From Hippophae tibetana (Eukaryota > Streptophyta > Magnoliopsida > Rosales > Elaeagnaceae), in assembly GCA_037013495.1 (NCBI GenBank), contig CM072810.1, positions 76,616,449-76,680,448 on the forward strand: 64,000 nucleotides of DNA. The letters run 5' to 3'. Both the position numbers and the translations under genes were made by a program. The notes below the pieces were generated by a model. The model saw only the letters and a list, made by a program, of their open reading frames with translations, was not told the DNA's origin and searched no databases. Shown in pieces: positions 50,401-64,000 of this stretch; positions within the stretch are counted from its first letter, which is position 1, and the number at the start of each line of letters is the position of its first letter.

Positions 50401-52795
50401 TTCGATGCCATTTATGTATACCGATTTTCTTTTTTAGTGAATTGTTAAATTTAATGTATTATTTTTCATTATTATTTTTATGCTCTTTTTCTTCACGGTT
50501 GGATTATGCACATTACACAACTAAATAGCCATATTAAGGTTGCATTACGTTTAGGGTTTTGTTATGTATAATAATAAACAGTAGCCTTATGATGGAGGAA
50601 GAATTGATAACATTAGTGAAATTACTTTTTAGAAATATTGGTGCTTTTATTTATGGGGTTCTTGATTGAATGATCCAATTCGAAATATAAAAACGAGTGA
50701 TCATCTTTTTTGGCATCACAAGGTTGGGGTATTATGGTCTTGTTGATGTTGTTTTCGTCTGTGTATTTCGTTTCGTATTTATTTTTGAAACCATAGTCTC
50801 TTCTTCTTGATATTTATTTTTATGTTCAATCAATCTTTGTTCTTCATAAATAAAAGAGTAGGAAAAAGAAGATGGGTTACACTCTTCAAAGTATTAAAAA
50901 AAGAAAATTTGAGAAATAAGAGTTCCAACTTTAAACGGCCATAACTTTTGACTCGTATACAGAAATTACTATTATAATATATCAAGTTAGAGCTTGTAAC
51001 GATTTATATAATCTCAGCTACGTGGTAGAAGAACCTTATTTTTTGAACACAAATTCTCCTTTTACATCACCTACTAAGGTCTTAATGTTTTTGTTCCATA
51101 TAGACCGTTTTGTTTTGCTTTGGATTTTTTTCAATGCAACTATAACGAATATTGAGGTGCCGACGAAAAGTGTGTTTAAAAATATTCTAAATATGTTCAA
51201 TATCTAACAATTATTCTCATGACAATACAAATATACTCATTACGCTTCACAATTTATTTTTTGGAACATAAAATTGAAAGATTAACTTTCGAAGCCATTT
51301 ATGTATAGCGATTTTATGTTTTAGTGAATTGTTAAATTTAATGTATTATTTGTCATTATTATTTTTATGCTTTTTTTCTTCACGGATGGATTATGCACAT
51401 TACACAACTAAATAGCCATATTAAGGTTGCATTACGTTTAGGGTTTTGTTCCGTATAATAATAAACAGTAGCCATATGATGGAGGAAGAATTGATAACAT
51501 TAGTATATTAATTTTTAGAAATATTGTTGCTTTTATTTCTAATGTTCTTCATTGAATGATCCTAATTCGACATATCAAAACGAGTGATCATCTTTTTTGG
51601 CATCACAAGGTTGGGGTATTATGGTCTTGTTGATATTGTTTTCGTCTGTGTATTTCGATTCGTATTTATTTTTGAAACCATAGTCTCTTCTTCTTGATAT
51701 TTATTTTTATGTTCAATCAATCTTTGTTCTTCATAAATAAAAGAGTAGGAAAAAGAAGATGGGTTACACTCTTCAAAGTATTAAAAAAAGAAAATTTGAG
51801 AAATAATAGTTCCAACTTTAAACGGCTATAACTTTTGACTCGTATACGGAAATTACTATTATAATATATCAAGATAGAGCTTGTAACGATTCCTATAATC
51901 TCAGCTACGTCGTAGAACAACCTTTTTTTTGAACACAAATTCTCCTTTTACATCACCTACTGAGGTCTTAATGTTTTTGTTCCATATAGACCCTTTTGTT
52001 TTGCTTTGGATTTTTTTCAATGCAACTATAACGAATATTGAGGTGCCGACTAAAAGTGTGTTTAAAAATATTCTAAATATGTTCAATATCTAACAATTAT
52101 TCTCATGACAATACAAATATACTGATTACGCTTCACAATTTATTTTTTGGAACACAGAATTGAAAGATTAACTTTCGAAGCCATTTATGTATAGCGATTT
52201 TCTTTGTTAGTGAATTTTCAAATTTAATGTATTATTTTTCATTATTATTTTTAAGCTTTTTTTCTTCACGGATGGATTATGCACATTACACAACTAAACA
52301 GCCATATTAAGGTTGCATTACGTTTAGGGTTTTGTTCCATATAATAATAAACAGTAGCCTTATGAGGGAGGAAGAATTGATAACATTAGTGAAATTACTT
52401 TTTAGAAATATTGTTGCTTTTATTTCTGGGGTTCTTGATTGAATGATCCTAATTCGACATATCAAAACGAGTGATCATCTTTTTTGGCATCACAAGGTTG
52501 GGGTATTATGGTCTTGTTGATATTGTTTTCGTTTGTGTATTTCGTTTCGTATTTATTTTTGAAACCATAGTCTCTTCTTCTTGATATTTATTTTTATGTT
52601 CAATCAATCTTTGTTCTTCATAAATAAAAGAGTAGGAAAAAGAAGATGGGTTCCACTCTTCAAAGTATTAAAAAAAGAAAATTTGAGAAATAAGAGTTCC
52701 AACTTTAAACGACTATAACTTTTGACTCGTATACGGAAATTACTATTATAATATATCAAGTTAGAGCTTGTAACGATTCCTATAATCTCAGCTAC
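47475..52795 (+). repeat. Mosaic region with 2660-bp (trimer) marker spacing
   Basis: 'tgctctttttcttcacggtt' with 'gttatgtataat' and 'attggtgcttttatttatgg' lies near 47821 and again near 50481, and the odd 'ctacgtcgtagaa' lies near 49247 and 51907; both spacings are 2660 bp. Other markers are spaced two monomers apart ('gattttatgttttagtg' near 49536 and 51310), so the trimer is incomplete or mixed by conversion. Confidence 0.65.
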
Positions 52796-55700
52796 GTGGC
52801 AGAAGAACCTTATTTTTGGAACACAAATTCTCCTTTTACATCACCTACTGAGGTCTTAATGTTTTTGTTCCATATAGACCCTTTTGTTTTGCTTTGGATT
52901 TTTTTCAATGCAACTATAACGAATATTGAGGTGCCGACGAAAAGTGTGTTGAAAAATATTCTAAATATGTCAATATCTAACAATTATTCTCATGACAATA
53001 CAAATATACGCATTACGCTTCACAATTTAGTTTTTGGAACATAAAATTGAAAGATTAACTTTCGAAACCATTTATGTATAGCGATTTTATGTTTTAGTGA
53101 ATTGGTAAATTTAATGTATTATCTTTCATTATTATTTTTATGCTTTTTTTCTTCACGGATGGATTATGCACATTACACAACTAAATAGCCATATTAAGGT
53201 GGCATTACGTTTAGGGTTTTGTTCCGTATAATAATAAACAGTAGCCTTATGATGGAGGAAGATTTGATAACATTAGTGAAATTACTTTTTAGAAATATTG
53301 TTGCTTTTATTTCTGGGGTTCTTGATTGAATGATCCTAATTCGACATATCAAAACGAGTGATCATCTTTTTTGGCATCACAAGGTTGGGGTATTATGGTC
53401 TTGTTGATATTGTTTTCGTTTGTGTATTTCGTTTCGTATTTATTTTTGAAACCATAGTCTCTTCTTCTTGATATTTATTTTTATGTTCAATCAATCTTTG
53501 TTCTTCATAAATAAAAGAGTAGGAAAAAGAAGATGGGTTACACTCTTCAAAGTATTAAAAAAAGAAAATTTGAGAAATAAGAGTTCCAACTTTAAACGAC
53601 TATAACTTTTGACTCGTATACGGAAATTACTATTATAATATATCAAGTTAGAGCTTGTAACGATTCCTATAATCTCAGCTACGTGGCAGAAGAACCTTAT
53701 TTTTGGAACACAAATTCTCCTTTTACATCACCTACTGAGGTCTTAATGTTTTTGTTCTATATAGACCCTTTTGTTTTGCTTTGGATTTTTTTCAATGCAA
53801 CTATAACGAATATTGAGGTGCCGACGAAAAGTGTGTTGAAAAATATTCTAAATATGCCAATATCTAACAATTATTCTCATGACAATACAAATATACTCAT
53901 TACGCTTCACAATTTATTTTTTAGAACATAAAATTGAAAGATTAACTTTCGATGCCATTTATGTATAGCGATTTTCTTTTTTAGTGAATTGTTAAATTTA
54001 ATGTATTATTTTTCATTATTATTTTTATGCTTTTTTTCTTCACGGATGGATTATGCACATTACACAACAAAATATCCATATTAAGGTTGCATTACGTTTA
54101 GGGTTTTGTTCCGTATAATAATAAACAGTAGCCTTATGATGGAGGAAGAATTGATAACATTAGTGAAATTACTTTTTAGAAATATTGGTGCTTTTATTTA
54201 TGGGGTTCTGGATTGAATGATCCAATTCGAAATATCCAAACGAGTGATCATCTTTTTTGGCATCACAAGGTTGGGGTATTATGGTCTTGTTGATGTTGTT
54301 TTCGTCTGTGTATTTCGTTTCGTATTTATTTTTGAAACCATAGTCTCTTCTTCTTGATATTTATTTTTATGTTCAATCAATCTTTCTTCTTCATAAATAA
54401 AAGAGTAGGAAAAAGAAGATGGGTTACACTCTTCAAAGTATTAAAAAAAGAAAATTTGAGAAATAAGAGTTCCAACTTTAAACGGCCATAACTTTTGACT
54501 CGTATACGGAAATTACTATTATAATATATCAAGTTAGAGCTTGTAACGATTTATATAATCTCAGCTACGTGGTAGAAGATCCTTATTTTTTGAACACAAA
54601 TTTTACTTTTACATCACCTACTCAGGTCTTAATGTTTTTGTTCCATATAGACCCTTTTGTTTTGCTTTGGATTTTTTTCAATGCAACTATAACGAATATT
54701 GAGGTGCCGACGAAAAGTGTGTTTAAAAATATTCTAAATATGTTCAATATCTAACAATTATTCTCATGACAATACAAATATACTCATTACGCTTCACAAT
54801 TTTTTTTTTGGAACATAAAATTGAAAGATTAACTTTCGAAGCCATTTATGTATAGCGATTTTATGTTTTAGTGAATTGTTAAATTTAATGTATTATTTGT
54901 CATTATTATTTTTATGCTTTTTTTCTTCACGGATGGATTATGCACATTACACAACTAAATAGCCATATTAAGGTTGCATTACGTTTAGGGTTTTGTTCCG
55001 TATAATAATAAACAGTAGCCATATGATGGCGGAAGAATTGATAACATTAGTGAAATTACTTTTTAGAAATATTGTTGCTTTTTTTCTCTGAGGTTCTTGA
55101 TTGAATGATCCTAATTCGACATATCAAAATGAGTGATCATCTTTTTTGGCATCACAAGGTTGGGGTATTATGGTCTGGTTGATATTGTTTTCGTCTGTCT
55201 ATTTCGTTTCGTATTTATTTTTGAAACCATAGTCTCTTCTTCTTGATATTTATTTTTATGTTCAATCAATCTTTGTTCTTCATAAATAAAAGAGTAGGAA
55301 AAAGAAGATGGGTTACACTCTTCAAAGTATTAAAAAAAGGAAATTTGAGAAATAAGAGTTCCAACTTTAAACGGCCATAACTTTTGAGTCGTATACGGAA
55401 ATTACTATTATAATATATCAAGTTAGAGCTTGTAACGAGTCCTATAATCTCAGCTACGTGGCAGAAGAACCTTATTTTTTGAACACAAATTCTACTTTTA
55501 CATCACCTACTCAGGTCTTAATGTTTTTGTTCCATATAGACCCTTTTGTTTTGCTTTGGATTTTTTTCAATGCAACTATAACGAATATTGAGGTGCCGAC
55601 GAAAAGTGTGTTGAAAAATATTCTAAATATGTCAATATCTAACAATTATTCTCATGACAATACAAATATACGCATTACGCTTCACAATTTAGTTTTTGGA

Positions 55701-56742
55701 ACATAAAATTGAAAGATTAACTTTCGAAGCCATTTATGTATAGCGATTTTATGTTTTAGTGAATTGGTAAATTTAATGTATTATCTTTCATTATTATTTT
55801 TATGCTTTTTTTCTTCACGGATGGATTATGCACATTACACAACTAAATAGCCATATTAAGGTGGCATTACGTTTAGGGTTTTGTTCCGTATAATAATAAA
55901 CAGTAGCCTTATGATGGAGGAAGATTTGATAACATTAGTGAAATTACTTTTTAGAAATATTGTTGCTTTTATTTCTGGGGTTCTTGATTGAATGATCCTA
56001 ATTCGACATATCAAAACGAGTGATCATCTTTTTTGGCATCACAAGGTTGGGGTATTATGGTCTTGTTGAGGTTGTTTTCGTTTGTGTATTTCGTTTCGTA
56101 TTTATTTTTGAAACCATAGTCTCCTCTTCTTGATATTTATTTTTATGTTCAATCAATCTTTGTTCTTCATAAATAAAAGAGTAGGAAAAAGAAGATGGGT
56201 TACACTCTTCAAAGTATTAAAAAAAGAAAATTTGAGAAATAAGAGTTCAAACTTTAAACGGCCATAACTTTTGACTCGTATACAGAAATTACTATTATAA
56301 TATATCAAGTTAGAGCTTGTAACGATTCCTATAATCTCAGCTACGTGGCAGAAGAACCTTATTTTTGGAACACAAATTCTCCTTTTACATCACCTACTGA
56401 GGTCTTAATGTTTTTGTTCCATATAGACCCTTTTGTTTTGCTTTGGATTTTTTTCAATGCAACTATAACGAATATTGAGGTGCCGACGAAAAGTGTGTTG
56501 AAAAATATTCTAAATATGCCAATATCTAACAATTATTCTCATGACAATACAAATATACTCATTACGCTTCACAATTTATTTTTTGGAACATAAAATTGAA
56601 AGATTAACTTTCGATGCCATTTATGTATAGCGATTTTCTTTTTTAGTGAATTGTTAAATTTAATGTATTATTTTTCATTATTATTTTTATGCTCTTTTTC
56701 TTCACGGTTGGATTATGCACATTACACAACTAAATAGCCATA
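52796..56742 (+). repeat. Trimer-spaced repeat of about 2661 bp
   Basis: 'gtgaattggtaaattt' with 'tattatctttcatt', then 'aaggtggcattacg' and 'gaagatttgataacattag', occur at about 53.1-53.3 kb and again at 55.75-55.93 kb. 'tatttttggaacac' follows in the next monomer in both cases (near 53700 and 56360). The spacing is 2661-2662 bp. Confidence 0.68.
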
Positions 56743-59700
56743 TTAAGGTTGCATTACGTTTAGGGTTTTGTTATGTATAATAATAAACAGTAGCCTTATG
56801 ATGGAGGAAGAATTGATAACATTAGTGAAATTACTTTTTAGAAATATTGTTGCTTTTATTTCTGGGGTTCTTGATTGAATCATCCAATTCGAAATATCAA
56901 AACGAGTGATCATATTTTTGGCATCACAAGGTTGGGGTATTATGGTTTTGTTGATATTGTTTTCGTCTGTCTATTTCGTTTCGTATTTATTTTTGAAACC
57001 ATAGTCTCTTCTTCTTGATATTTATTTTTGTGTTCAATCAATCTTTGTTCTTCATAAATAAAAGAGTAGGAAAAAGAAGATGGGTTACACTCTTCAAAGT
57101 ATTAAAAAAATAAAATTTGAGAAATAAGAGTTCCAACTTTAAACGGCCAAAAATTTTGACTCGTATACGGAAATTACTTTTATAATATATCAAGTTAGAG
57201 CTTGTAACGATTCCTATAATCTCAGCTACGTGGCAGAAGAACCTTATTTTTTGAACACAAATTCTCCTTTTACATCACCTACTGAGGTCTTAATGTTTTT
57301 GTTCCATATAGACCCTTTTGTTTTGCTTTGGATTTTTTTCAATGCAACTATAACGAATATTGAGGTGCCGATGAAAAGTGTTTTTAAAAATATTCTAAAT
57401 ATGTTCAATATCTAACAATTATTCTCATGACAATACAAATATACTCATTACGTTTCACAATTTATTTTTTGGAACATAAAATTGAAAGATTAACTTTCGA
57501 AGCCATTTATGTATAGCGATTTTCTTTTTTAGTGAATTGTTAAATTTAATTTATTATTTTTCATTATTATTTTTATGCTTTTTTTCTTCACGGATGGATT
57601 ATGCACATTACACAACTAAATAGCCATATTAAGGTTGTATTACGTTTAGGGTTTTGTTCCGTATAATAATAAACAGTAGACTTATTATGGAGGAAGAATT
57701 GATAACATTAGTGAAATTACTTTTTAGAAATATTGTTGCTTTTATTTCTGGGGTTCTTGATTGAATGATCCAATTCGAAATATCAAAACGAGTGATCATC
57801 TTTTTTGCCATCACAAGGTTGGGGTATTATGGTCTTGTTGATGTTGTTTTCGTTTGTGGATTTCGTTTCATTTATTTTTGAAACCATAGTCTCTTCTTCT
57901 TGCTATTTATTTTTATGTTCAATCAATCTTTGTTCTTCTTAAATAAAAGAGTAGGAAAAAGAAGATGGGTTACACTCTTCAAAGTATTAAAAAAAGAAAA
58001 TTTGAGAAATAAGAGTTCCAACTTTAAACGGCCATAACTTTTGACTCGTATACGGAAATTACTATTATAATATATCAAGTTAGAGCTTGTAACGATTCCT
58101 ATAATCTCAGCTACATGGCAGAAGAAACTTATTTTTTGAACACAAATTCTCCTTTTACATCACCTACTGAGGTCTTAATGTTTTTCTTCCATATAGACCC
58201 TTTTGTTTTGCTTTGGATTTTTTTCAATGCCAATATAACGAATATTGAGGTGCCAACAAAAAGTGTGCTTAAAAATATTCTAAATGTGCCAATATCTAAC
58301 AATTATTCTCATGACAATACAAATATACTCATTACGCTTCACAATTTATTTTTTGGAACATAAAATTGAAAGATTAACTTTCGAAGCCATTTATGTATAG
58401 CGATTTTCTTTTTTAGTGAATTGTTAAATTTAATGTATTATTTTTCATTATTATTTTTATGCTTTTTTTCTTCACGGATGGATTATGCATATTACACAAC
58501 TAAATAGCCATATTAAGGTTGCATTACGTTTAGGGTTTTGTTCTGTATAATAATAAAGAGTAGCCTTATGATGGAGGAAGAATTGATAACATTAGTGAAA
58601 TTACTTTTTAGAAATATTTTGGTTATTTTATTTCTGGGGTTCTTGATTGAATGATCCAATTCGAAATATCAAAACGATTGATCATCTTTTTTGGCATCAC
58701 AAGATTGGGGTATTATGGCTTGTTGATGTTGTTTTCGTCTGTGTATTTCGTTTCGTTTTAATTTTTGAAACCATAGTCTCTTCTTCTTGATCTTTATTTT
58801 TATGTTCAATCAATATTTGTTCTTCAAAAATAAAAGAGTAGGAAAAAGAAGATGGGTTACACTCTTCAAAGTATTAAAAAAAGAAAATTTGAGAAATAAG
58901 AGTTCCAACTTTAAATGGCCATAACTTTTGACTCGTATACGGAAATTACTGTTATAATATATCAAGTTAGAGCTTGTAACGATTCCTATAATCTCAGCTA
59001 CGTGGCAGAAGAACCTTATTTTTTGAACACAAATTCTCCATTTACATCACCTTCTGAGGTCTTAATGTTTTTGTTCCATATAGACCCTTTTGTTTTGCTT
59101 TGGATATTTTTCAATGCAACTATAACGAATATTGAGGTGCCGACGAAAAGTGTGTTTAAAAATATTGTAAATATTTATAATATCTAAGAATTATTCTCAT
59201 GATAATACAAATATACTGATTACACTTCACAATTTATTTTTTGGAATATAAAATTGAAAGATTAATTTTCGAAGCCATTTATGTATAGCGATTTTCTTTG
59301 TTAGTGAATTTTTAAATTTAATGTATTATTTTTCATTATTATTTTTATGCTTTTTTTCTTCACGGATGGATTATGCACATTACACAACTAAATAGCCATA
59401 TTAAGGTTGCATTACGTTTAGGGTTTTGTTCCGTATAATAATAAACAGTAGACTTATGATGGAGGAAGAATTGATAACATTAGTGAAATTACTTTTTATA
59501 AATATTGTTGCTTTTATTTCTGGGGTTCTTGATTGAATGATCCAATTCGAAATATCAAAACGAGTGATCATCTTTTTTGGCATCACAAGGTTGGGGTATT
59601 ATGGTCTTGTTGATGTTGTTTTCGTTTGTGTATTTCGTTTCGTATTTATTTTTGAAATCATAGTCTCTTCTTCTTGCTATTTATTTTGATGTTCAATCAA

Positions 59701-60286
59701 TCTTTATTCTTCATAAATAAAAGAGTAGGAAAAAGAAGATGGGTTACACTCTTCAAAGTATTAAAAAAAGAAAATTTGAGAAATAAGAGTTCCAACATTA
59801 AACGGCCATAACTTTTGACTCGTATACGGAAATTACTATTGTAATATATCAAGTTAGAGCTTACAACGATTCCTATAATCTCAGCTACATGGCAGAAGAA
59901 ACTTATTTTTTGAACACAAATTCTCCTTTTACATCACGTACTGAGGTCTTAATGTTTTTGTTCCATATAGACCCTTTTGTTTTGCTTTGGATTTTTTTCA
60001 ATGCCAATATAACGAATATTGATGTGCCAACAAAAAGTGTGTTTAAAAATATTCTAAATATGCCCATATCTAACAATTATTCTCATGACAATACAAATAT
60101 ACTCATTACGTTTCACAATTTATTTTTTGGAACATAAATTTGAAAGATTAACTTTCGAAGCCATTTATGTATAGCGATTTTCTTTCTTAGTGAATTGTTA
60201 AATTTAATGTATTATTTTTCATTATTATTTTTATGCTTTTTTTCTTCCCGGATGGAGTATGCACATTACACAACTAAATAGCCATA

Positions 60287-63200
60287 TTAAGGTTGCATTA
60301 CGTTTAGGGTTTTGTTCTGTATAATAATAAATAGTAGCCTTATGATGGAGGAAGAATTGATGACATTAGTGAAATTACTTTTTAGAAATATTGTTGCTTT
60401 TATTTCTCGGGTTCTAGATTGAATGATCCAATTCTAAATATCAAAACGAGTGATCATCTTTTTTGGCATCACAAGGTTGGGGTATTATGGTCTTGTTGAT
60501 GTTGTTTTCGTCTGTGTATTTCGTTTCGTATTTATTTTTGAAACCATAGTCTCTTCTTCTTGATCTTTATTTTTATGTTCAATCAATCTTTATTCTTCAT
60601 AAATAAAAGAGTAAGAAAAAGAAGATGGGTTATACTCTTCAAAGTATTAAAAAAAGAAAATTTGAGAAATAAGAGTTCCAACTTTAAACGGCCATAACTT
60701 TTGACTCGTATACGGAAATTACTATTGTAATATATCAAGTTAGAGCTTATAACGATTCCTATAATCTCAGCTACGTGGCAGAAGAAACTTATTTTTTGAA
60801 CACAAATTCTCCTTTTACATCACCTACTGAGGTCTTAATGTTTTTGTTCCATATAGACCCTTTTGTTTTGCTTTGGATTTTTTTCAATGCCAATATAACG
60901 AATATTGATGTGCCAACAAAAAGTGTGTTTAAAAATATTCTAAATATGCATTATCTAACAATTATTCTCATGACAATACAAATATACTCATTACGTTTCA
61001 CAATTTATTTTTTGGAACATAAAATTGAAAGATTAACTTTCGAAGCCATTTATGTATAGCGATTTTCTTTCTGAGTGAATTGTTAAATTTAATGTATTAT
61101 TTTTCATTATTATTTTTATGCCCTTTTTCTTCACGGATGGATTATGCACATTACACAACTAAATAGCCATATTAAGGTTGCATTACGTTTAGGGTTTTGT
61201 TCTGTATAATAATAAATAGTAGCCTTATGATGGAGGAAGAATTGATGACATTAGTGAAATTACTTTTTAGAAATATTGTTGCTTTTATTTCTCGGGTTCT
61301 TGATTGAATGATCCAATTCTAAATATCAAAACGAGTGATCATCTTTTTTGGCATCACAAGGTTGGGGTATTATGGTCTTGTTGATGTTGTTTTCGTCTGT
61401 GTATTTCGTTTCGTATTTATTTTTGAAACCATAGTCTCTTCTTTTTGATCTTTATTTTTATGTTCAATCAATCTTTGTTCTTCATAAATAAAAGAGTAGG
61501 AAAAAGAAGATGGGTTATACTCTTCAAAGTATTAAAAAAAGAAAATTTGAGAAATAAGAGTTCCCACTTTAAACGGCTATAACTTTTGACTCGTATACGG
61601 AAATTACTATTATAATATATCAAGTTAGAGTTTGTAACGATTCCTATAATCTCAGCTACGTCGCAGAAGAACCTTATTTTTGGAACACAAATTCTCCTTT
61701 TACATCACCTACTGAGATCTTAATGTTTTTGTTCCATATAGACCATTTTGTTTTGCTTTGGATTTTTTTCCATGCCAATATTACGAATATTGAGGTGCCA
61801 ACAAAAAGTGTGTTTAAAAATATTCTAAATATGCCAATATCTAACAATTATTTTCATGACAATACAAATATACTCATTAGGTTTCACAATTTATTTTTTG
61901 GTACATAAAATTGAAAGATTAACTTTCGAAGCCATTTATCTATAGCGATTTTCTTTCTTAGTGAATTGTTAAATTTAATGTATTATTTTTCATTATTATT
62001 TTTTTGCTTTTTTTCTTCACGGATGGAGTATGCACATTACACAACTAAATAGCCATATTAAGGTTGCATTACGTTTAGGGTTTTGTTCTGTATAATAATA
62101 AATAGTAGCCTTATGATGGAGGAAGAATTGATGACATTAGTGAAATTACTTTTTAGAAATATTGTTGCTTTTATTTCTGGGGTTCTTGATTGAATCATCC
62201 TATTCGAAATATCAAAATGAGTGATCATATTTTTGGCATCACAAGGTTGGGGTATTATGGTTTTGTTGATATTGTTTTCGTCTGTCTATTTCGTTTCGTA
62301 TTTATTTTTGAAACCATAGTCTCTTCTTCTTGATCTTTATTTTTATGTTCAATCAATCTTTGTTCTTCATAAATAAAAGAGTAGGAAAAAGAAGATGGGT
62401 TATACTCTTCAAAGTATTAAAAAAAGAAAATTTGAGAAATAAGAGTTCCAACTTTAAACGGCCATAACTTTTGACTCGTATACGGAAATTACTATTATAA
62501 TATATCAAGTTAGAGCTTGTAACGATTCCTATAATCTCAGCTACATGGCAGAAGAAACTTATTTTTTGAACACAAATTCTCCTTTTACATCACCTACTGA
62601 GGTCTTAATGTTTTTCTTCCATATAGACCCTTTTGTTTTGCTTTGGAGTTTTTGCAATGCCAATATAACGAATATTGAGGTGCCAACAAAAAGTGTGTTT
62701 AAAAATATTCTACATGTGCCAATATCTAACAATTATTCTCATGACAATACAAATATACTCATTACGCTTCACAATTTATTTTTTGGAACATAAAATTGAA
62801 AGATTAACTTTCGAAGCCATTTATGTAAAGCGATTTTCTTTTGTTAGTGAATTGTTAAATTTAATGTATTATTTTTCATTATTATTTTTATGCTTTTTTT
62901 CTTCACGGATGGAGTATGCACATTACACAACTAAATAGCCATATTAAGGTTGCATTACGTTTAGGGTTTTGTTCTGTATAATAATAAATAGTAGCCTTAT
63001 GATGGAGGAAGAATTGATGACATTAGTGAAATTACTTTTTAGAAATATTGTTGCTTTTATTTCTGGGGTTCTTGATTGAATCATCCAATTCGAAATATCA
63101 AAATGAGTGATCATATTTTTGGCATCACAAGGTTGGGGTATTATGGGTTTGTTGATATTGTTTTCGTCTGTCTATTTCGTTTCGTATTTATTTTTGAAAC

Positions 63201-63829
63201 CATAGTCTCTTCTTCTTCATCTTTATTTTTATGTTCAATCAATCTTTGTTCTTCATAAATAAAAGAGTAGGAAAAACAAGATGGGTTATACTCTTCAAAG
63301 TATTAAAAAAAGAAAATTTGAGAAATAAGAGTTCCAACTTTAAACGGCCATAACTTTTGACTCGTATACGGAAATTACTATTATAATATATCAAGTTAGA
63401 GCTTGTAACGATTCCTATAATCTCAGCTACATGGCAGAAGAACCTTATTTTTTGAACACAATTTCTCCTTTTAAATCACCTACTGAGGTCTTAATGTTTT
63501 TCTTCCATATAGACCCTTTTGTTTTGCTTTGGAGTTTTTTCAATGCCAATATAACGAATATTGAGGTGCCGATAAAAAGTGTGTTTAAAAATATTCTAAA
63601 TGTGCCAATATCTAGCAATTATTCTCATGACAATACAAATATACTCATTACGCTTCACAATTTATTTTTTGGAACATAAAATTGAAAGATTAACTTTCGA
63701 AGCCATTTATGCAAAGCGATTTTCTTTTGTTAGTGAATTGTTAAATTTAATGTATTATTTTTCATTATTATTTTTATGCTTTTTTTCTTCACGGATGGAG
63801 TATGCACATTACACAACTAAATAGCCATA
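60287..63829 (+). repeat. Homogeneous run of four 885-886 bp monomers
   Basis: Monomers from 60287, 61172, 62058 and 62944 all share 'ttctgtataataataaatag' and 'gaattgatgacattag', which occur together nowhere else. The run suggests recent single-monomer spreading. Mixed markers remain ('aatcatcc' in the last two only). Confidence 0.72.
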
Positions 63830-64000
63830 TTAAGGTTGCATTACGTTTAGGGTTTTGTTCCGTATAATAATAAAAAGTAGACTTATGATGGAGGAAGAAT
63901 TGATAACATTAGTGAAATTACTTTTTAGAAATATTGTTGCTTTTATTTCTGGGGTTCTTGATTGAATGATCCAATTCGAAATATCAAAACGAGTGATCAT
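63830..64000 (+). repeat. Partial satellite monomer at right edge
   Basis: The last 171 bases follow the right-hand class through 'aaacgagtgatcat'. The array continues beyond the window. Confidence 0.93.

Larger units (their letters stand above)
1..64000 (+). repeat. Long-monomer satellite DNA array filling the window
   Basis: The same AT-rich unit repeats head to tail from the first to the last base, with no inverted copy and no unrelated insertion seen. Anchor positions of the 'ttaaggttgca' string include 745, 1619, 2492, 3366, 4239, 5111, 5985, 6859, 7733, 8607, 9479, 10353, 11227, 12101, 12975, 13847, 14721, 15595, 16469, 17343, 18217, 19091, 19965, 20839, 21713, 22587 and 23459, then every 874 bp to 34821, then 35708, 36496, 37370, 38244, 39117, 39991, 40862, 41735, 42607, 43480, 44352, 45225, 46101, 46986, and about every 886 bp to 63830. 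This gives 72 full monomers. No gene is supported anywhere, so all stretches over 300 bases hold satellite only. A plant host is inferred from motifs, not proven. Confidence 0.97.
46919..64000 (+). repeat. Second satellite class, about 886-bp monomers
   Basis: Anchor spacing is 884-888 bp. Besides the 13-bp insertion this class is marked by 'taataataaacag' for 'taatagaaaacag', 'gaatgatcc' for 'gaatgctcc', 'aaaacgagtg' for 'aaaaggagtg', 'ttaactttcg' for 'ttaattttcg', 'ctcttcaaagtatt' for 'ctcttcacagtatt', 'accttat' for 'acctcat', 'gaacacaaa' for 'gaacaaaaa' and 'ctaacaattattc' for 'ctaataattattc'. These changes travel together, so the class is a separate lineage of the same satellite. No genes are seen. 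Confidence 0.9.

Noticed and set aside
1-64000. CRISPR array, prokaryotic locus or rRNA/tRNA cluster
   Set aside because: The repeat unit is about 0.88 kb with no spacer structure, and no RNA-gene hallmarks were seen. Low-complexity AT-rich satellite is not a prokaryotic gene arrangement.
1-64000. Tandem copies of a retroelement or DNA transposon
   Set aside because: No terminal repeats, target-site duplications, primer-binding site, or transposase, integrase or polymerase motifs were seen in any frame. Units join head to tail at a constant period without boundaries.

Overview
The whole 64 kb window is one uninterrupted, head-to-tail satellite DNA array. I see no convincing protein-coding gene, RNA gene, transposable element, CRISPR array or unique sequence. 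The monomer is long (872-874 bp on the left, 884-888 bp on the right), strongly AT-rich, and always in the same orientation. Using the conserved string 'ttaaggttgca' (or its one-base variants) as an anchor I count 73 anchors, giving 72 complete monomers plus two partial end monomers. The array therefore enters and leaves the window on both sides.

The sequence points to a eukaryotic, probably plant, (peri)centromeric, subtelomeric or knob-type heterochromatin block. Supporting this: most monomers carry a plant-telomere-like GGTTTAGGGTTTT or a close variant, and they carry an 'AAAGTTATGGCCGTTTAAA'-type block (minus strand) like one I recall from plant satellites such as soybean CentGm. The species cannot be decided from the sequence.

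Layout: (1) 1-4162, a 1747-bp dimeric higher-order repeat (HOR); (2) 4163-23.7 kb, a five-monomer HOR of 4368 bp (types A-B-C-D-E) that decays on its right side into rearranged four-monomer units with hybrid monomers; (3) 23.75-27.0 kb, a trimeric repeat of 2622 bp containing a duplicated single monomer; (4) 28.1-34.2 kb, a 1748-bp dimer; (5) 34.2-40.2 kb, mixed monomers, one with an 84-bp deletion and one with an out-of-place 13-bp insertion; (6) 40220-45514, three copies of a 1745-bp dimer that I cannot tell apart; (7) 45.5-46.9 kb, a transition; (8) 46.9-64 kb, a second monomer class of about 886 bp marked by a 13-bp insertion and many linked base changes, with its own trimer-spaced repeats and a homogeneous run at the right end.

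The biology here is satellite evolution rather than gene function: repeated unequal exchange, local amplification of multimers, short conversion-like patches and a sharp boundary between two sequence classes. Short reading frames of 60-90 codons recur in most monomers on both strands, but I treat them as by-products of the repeat. Identity statements are by eye; no alignment was run.
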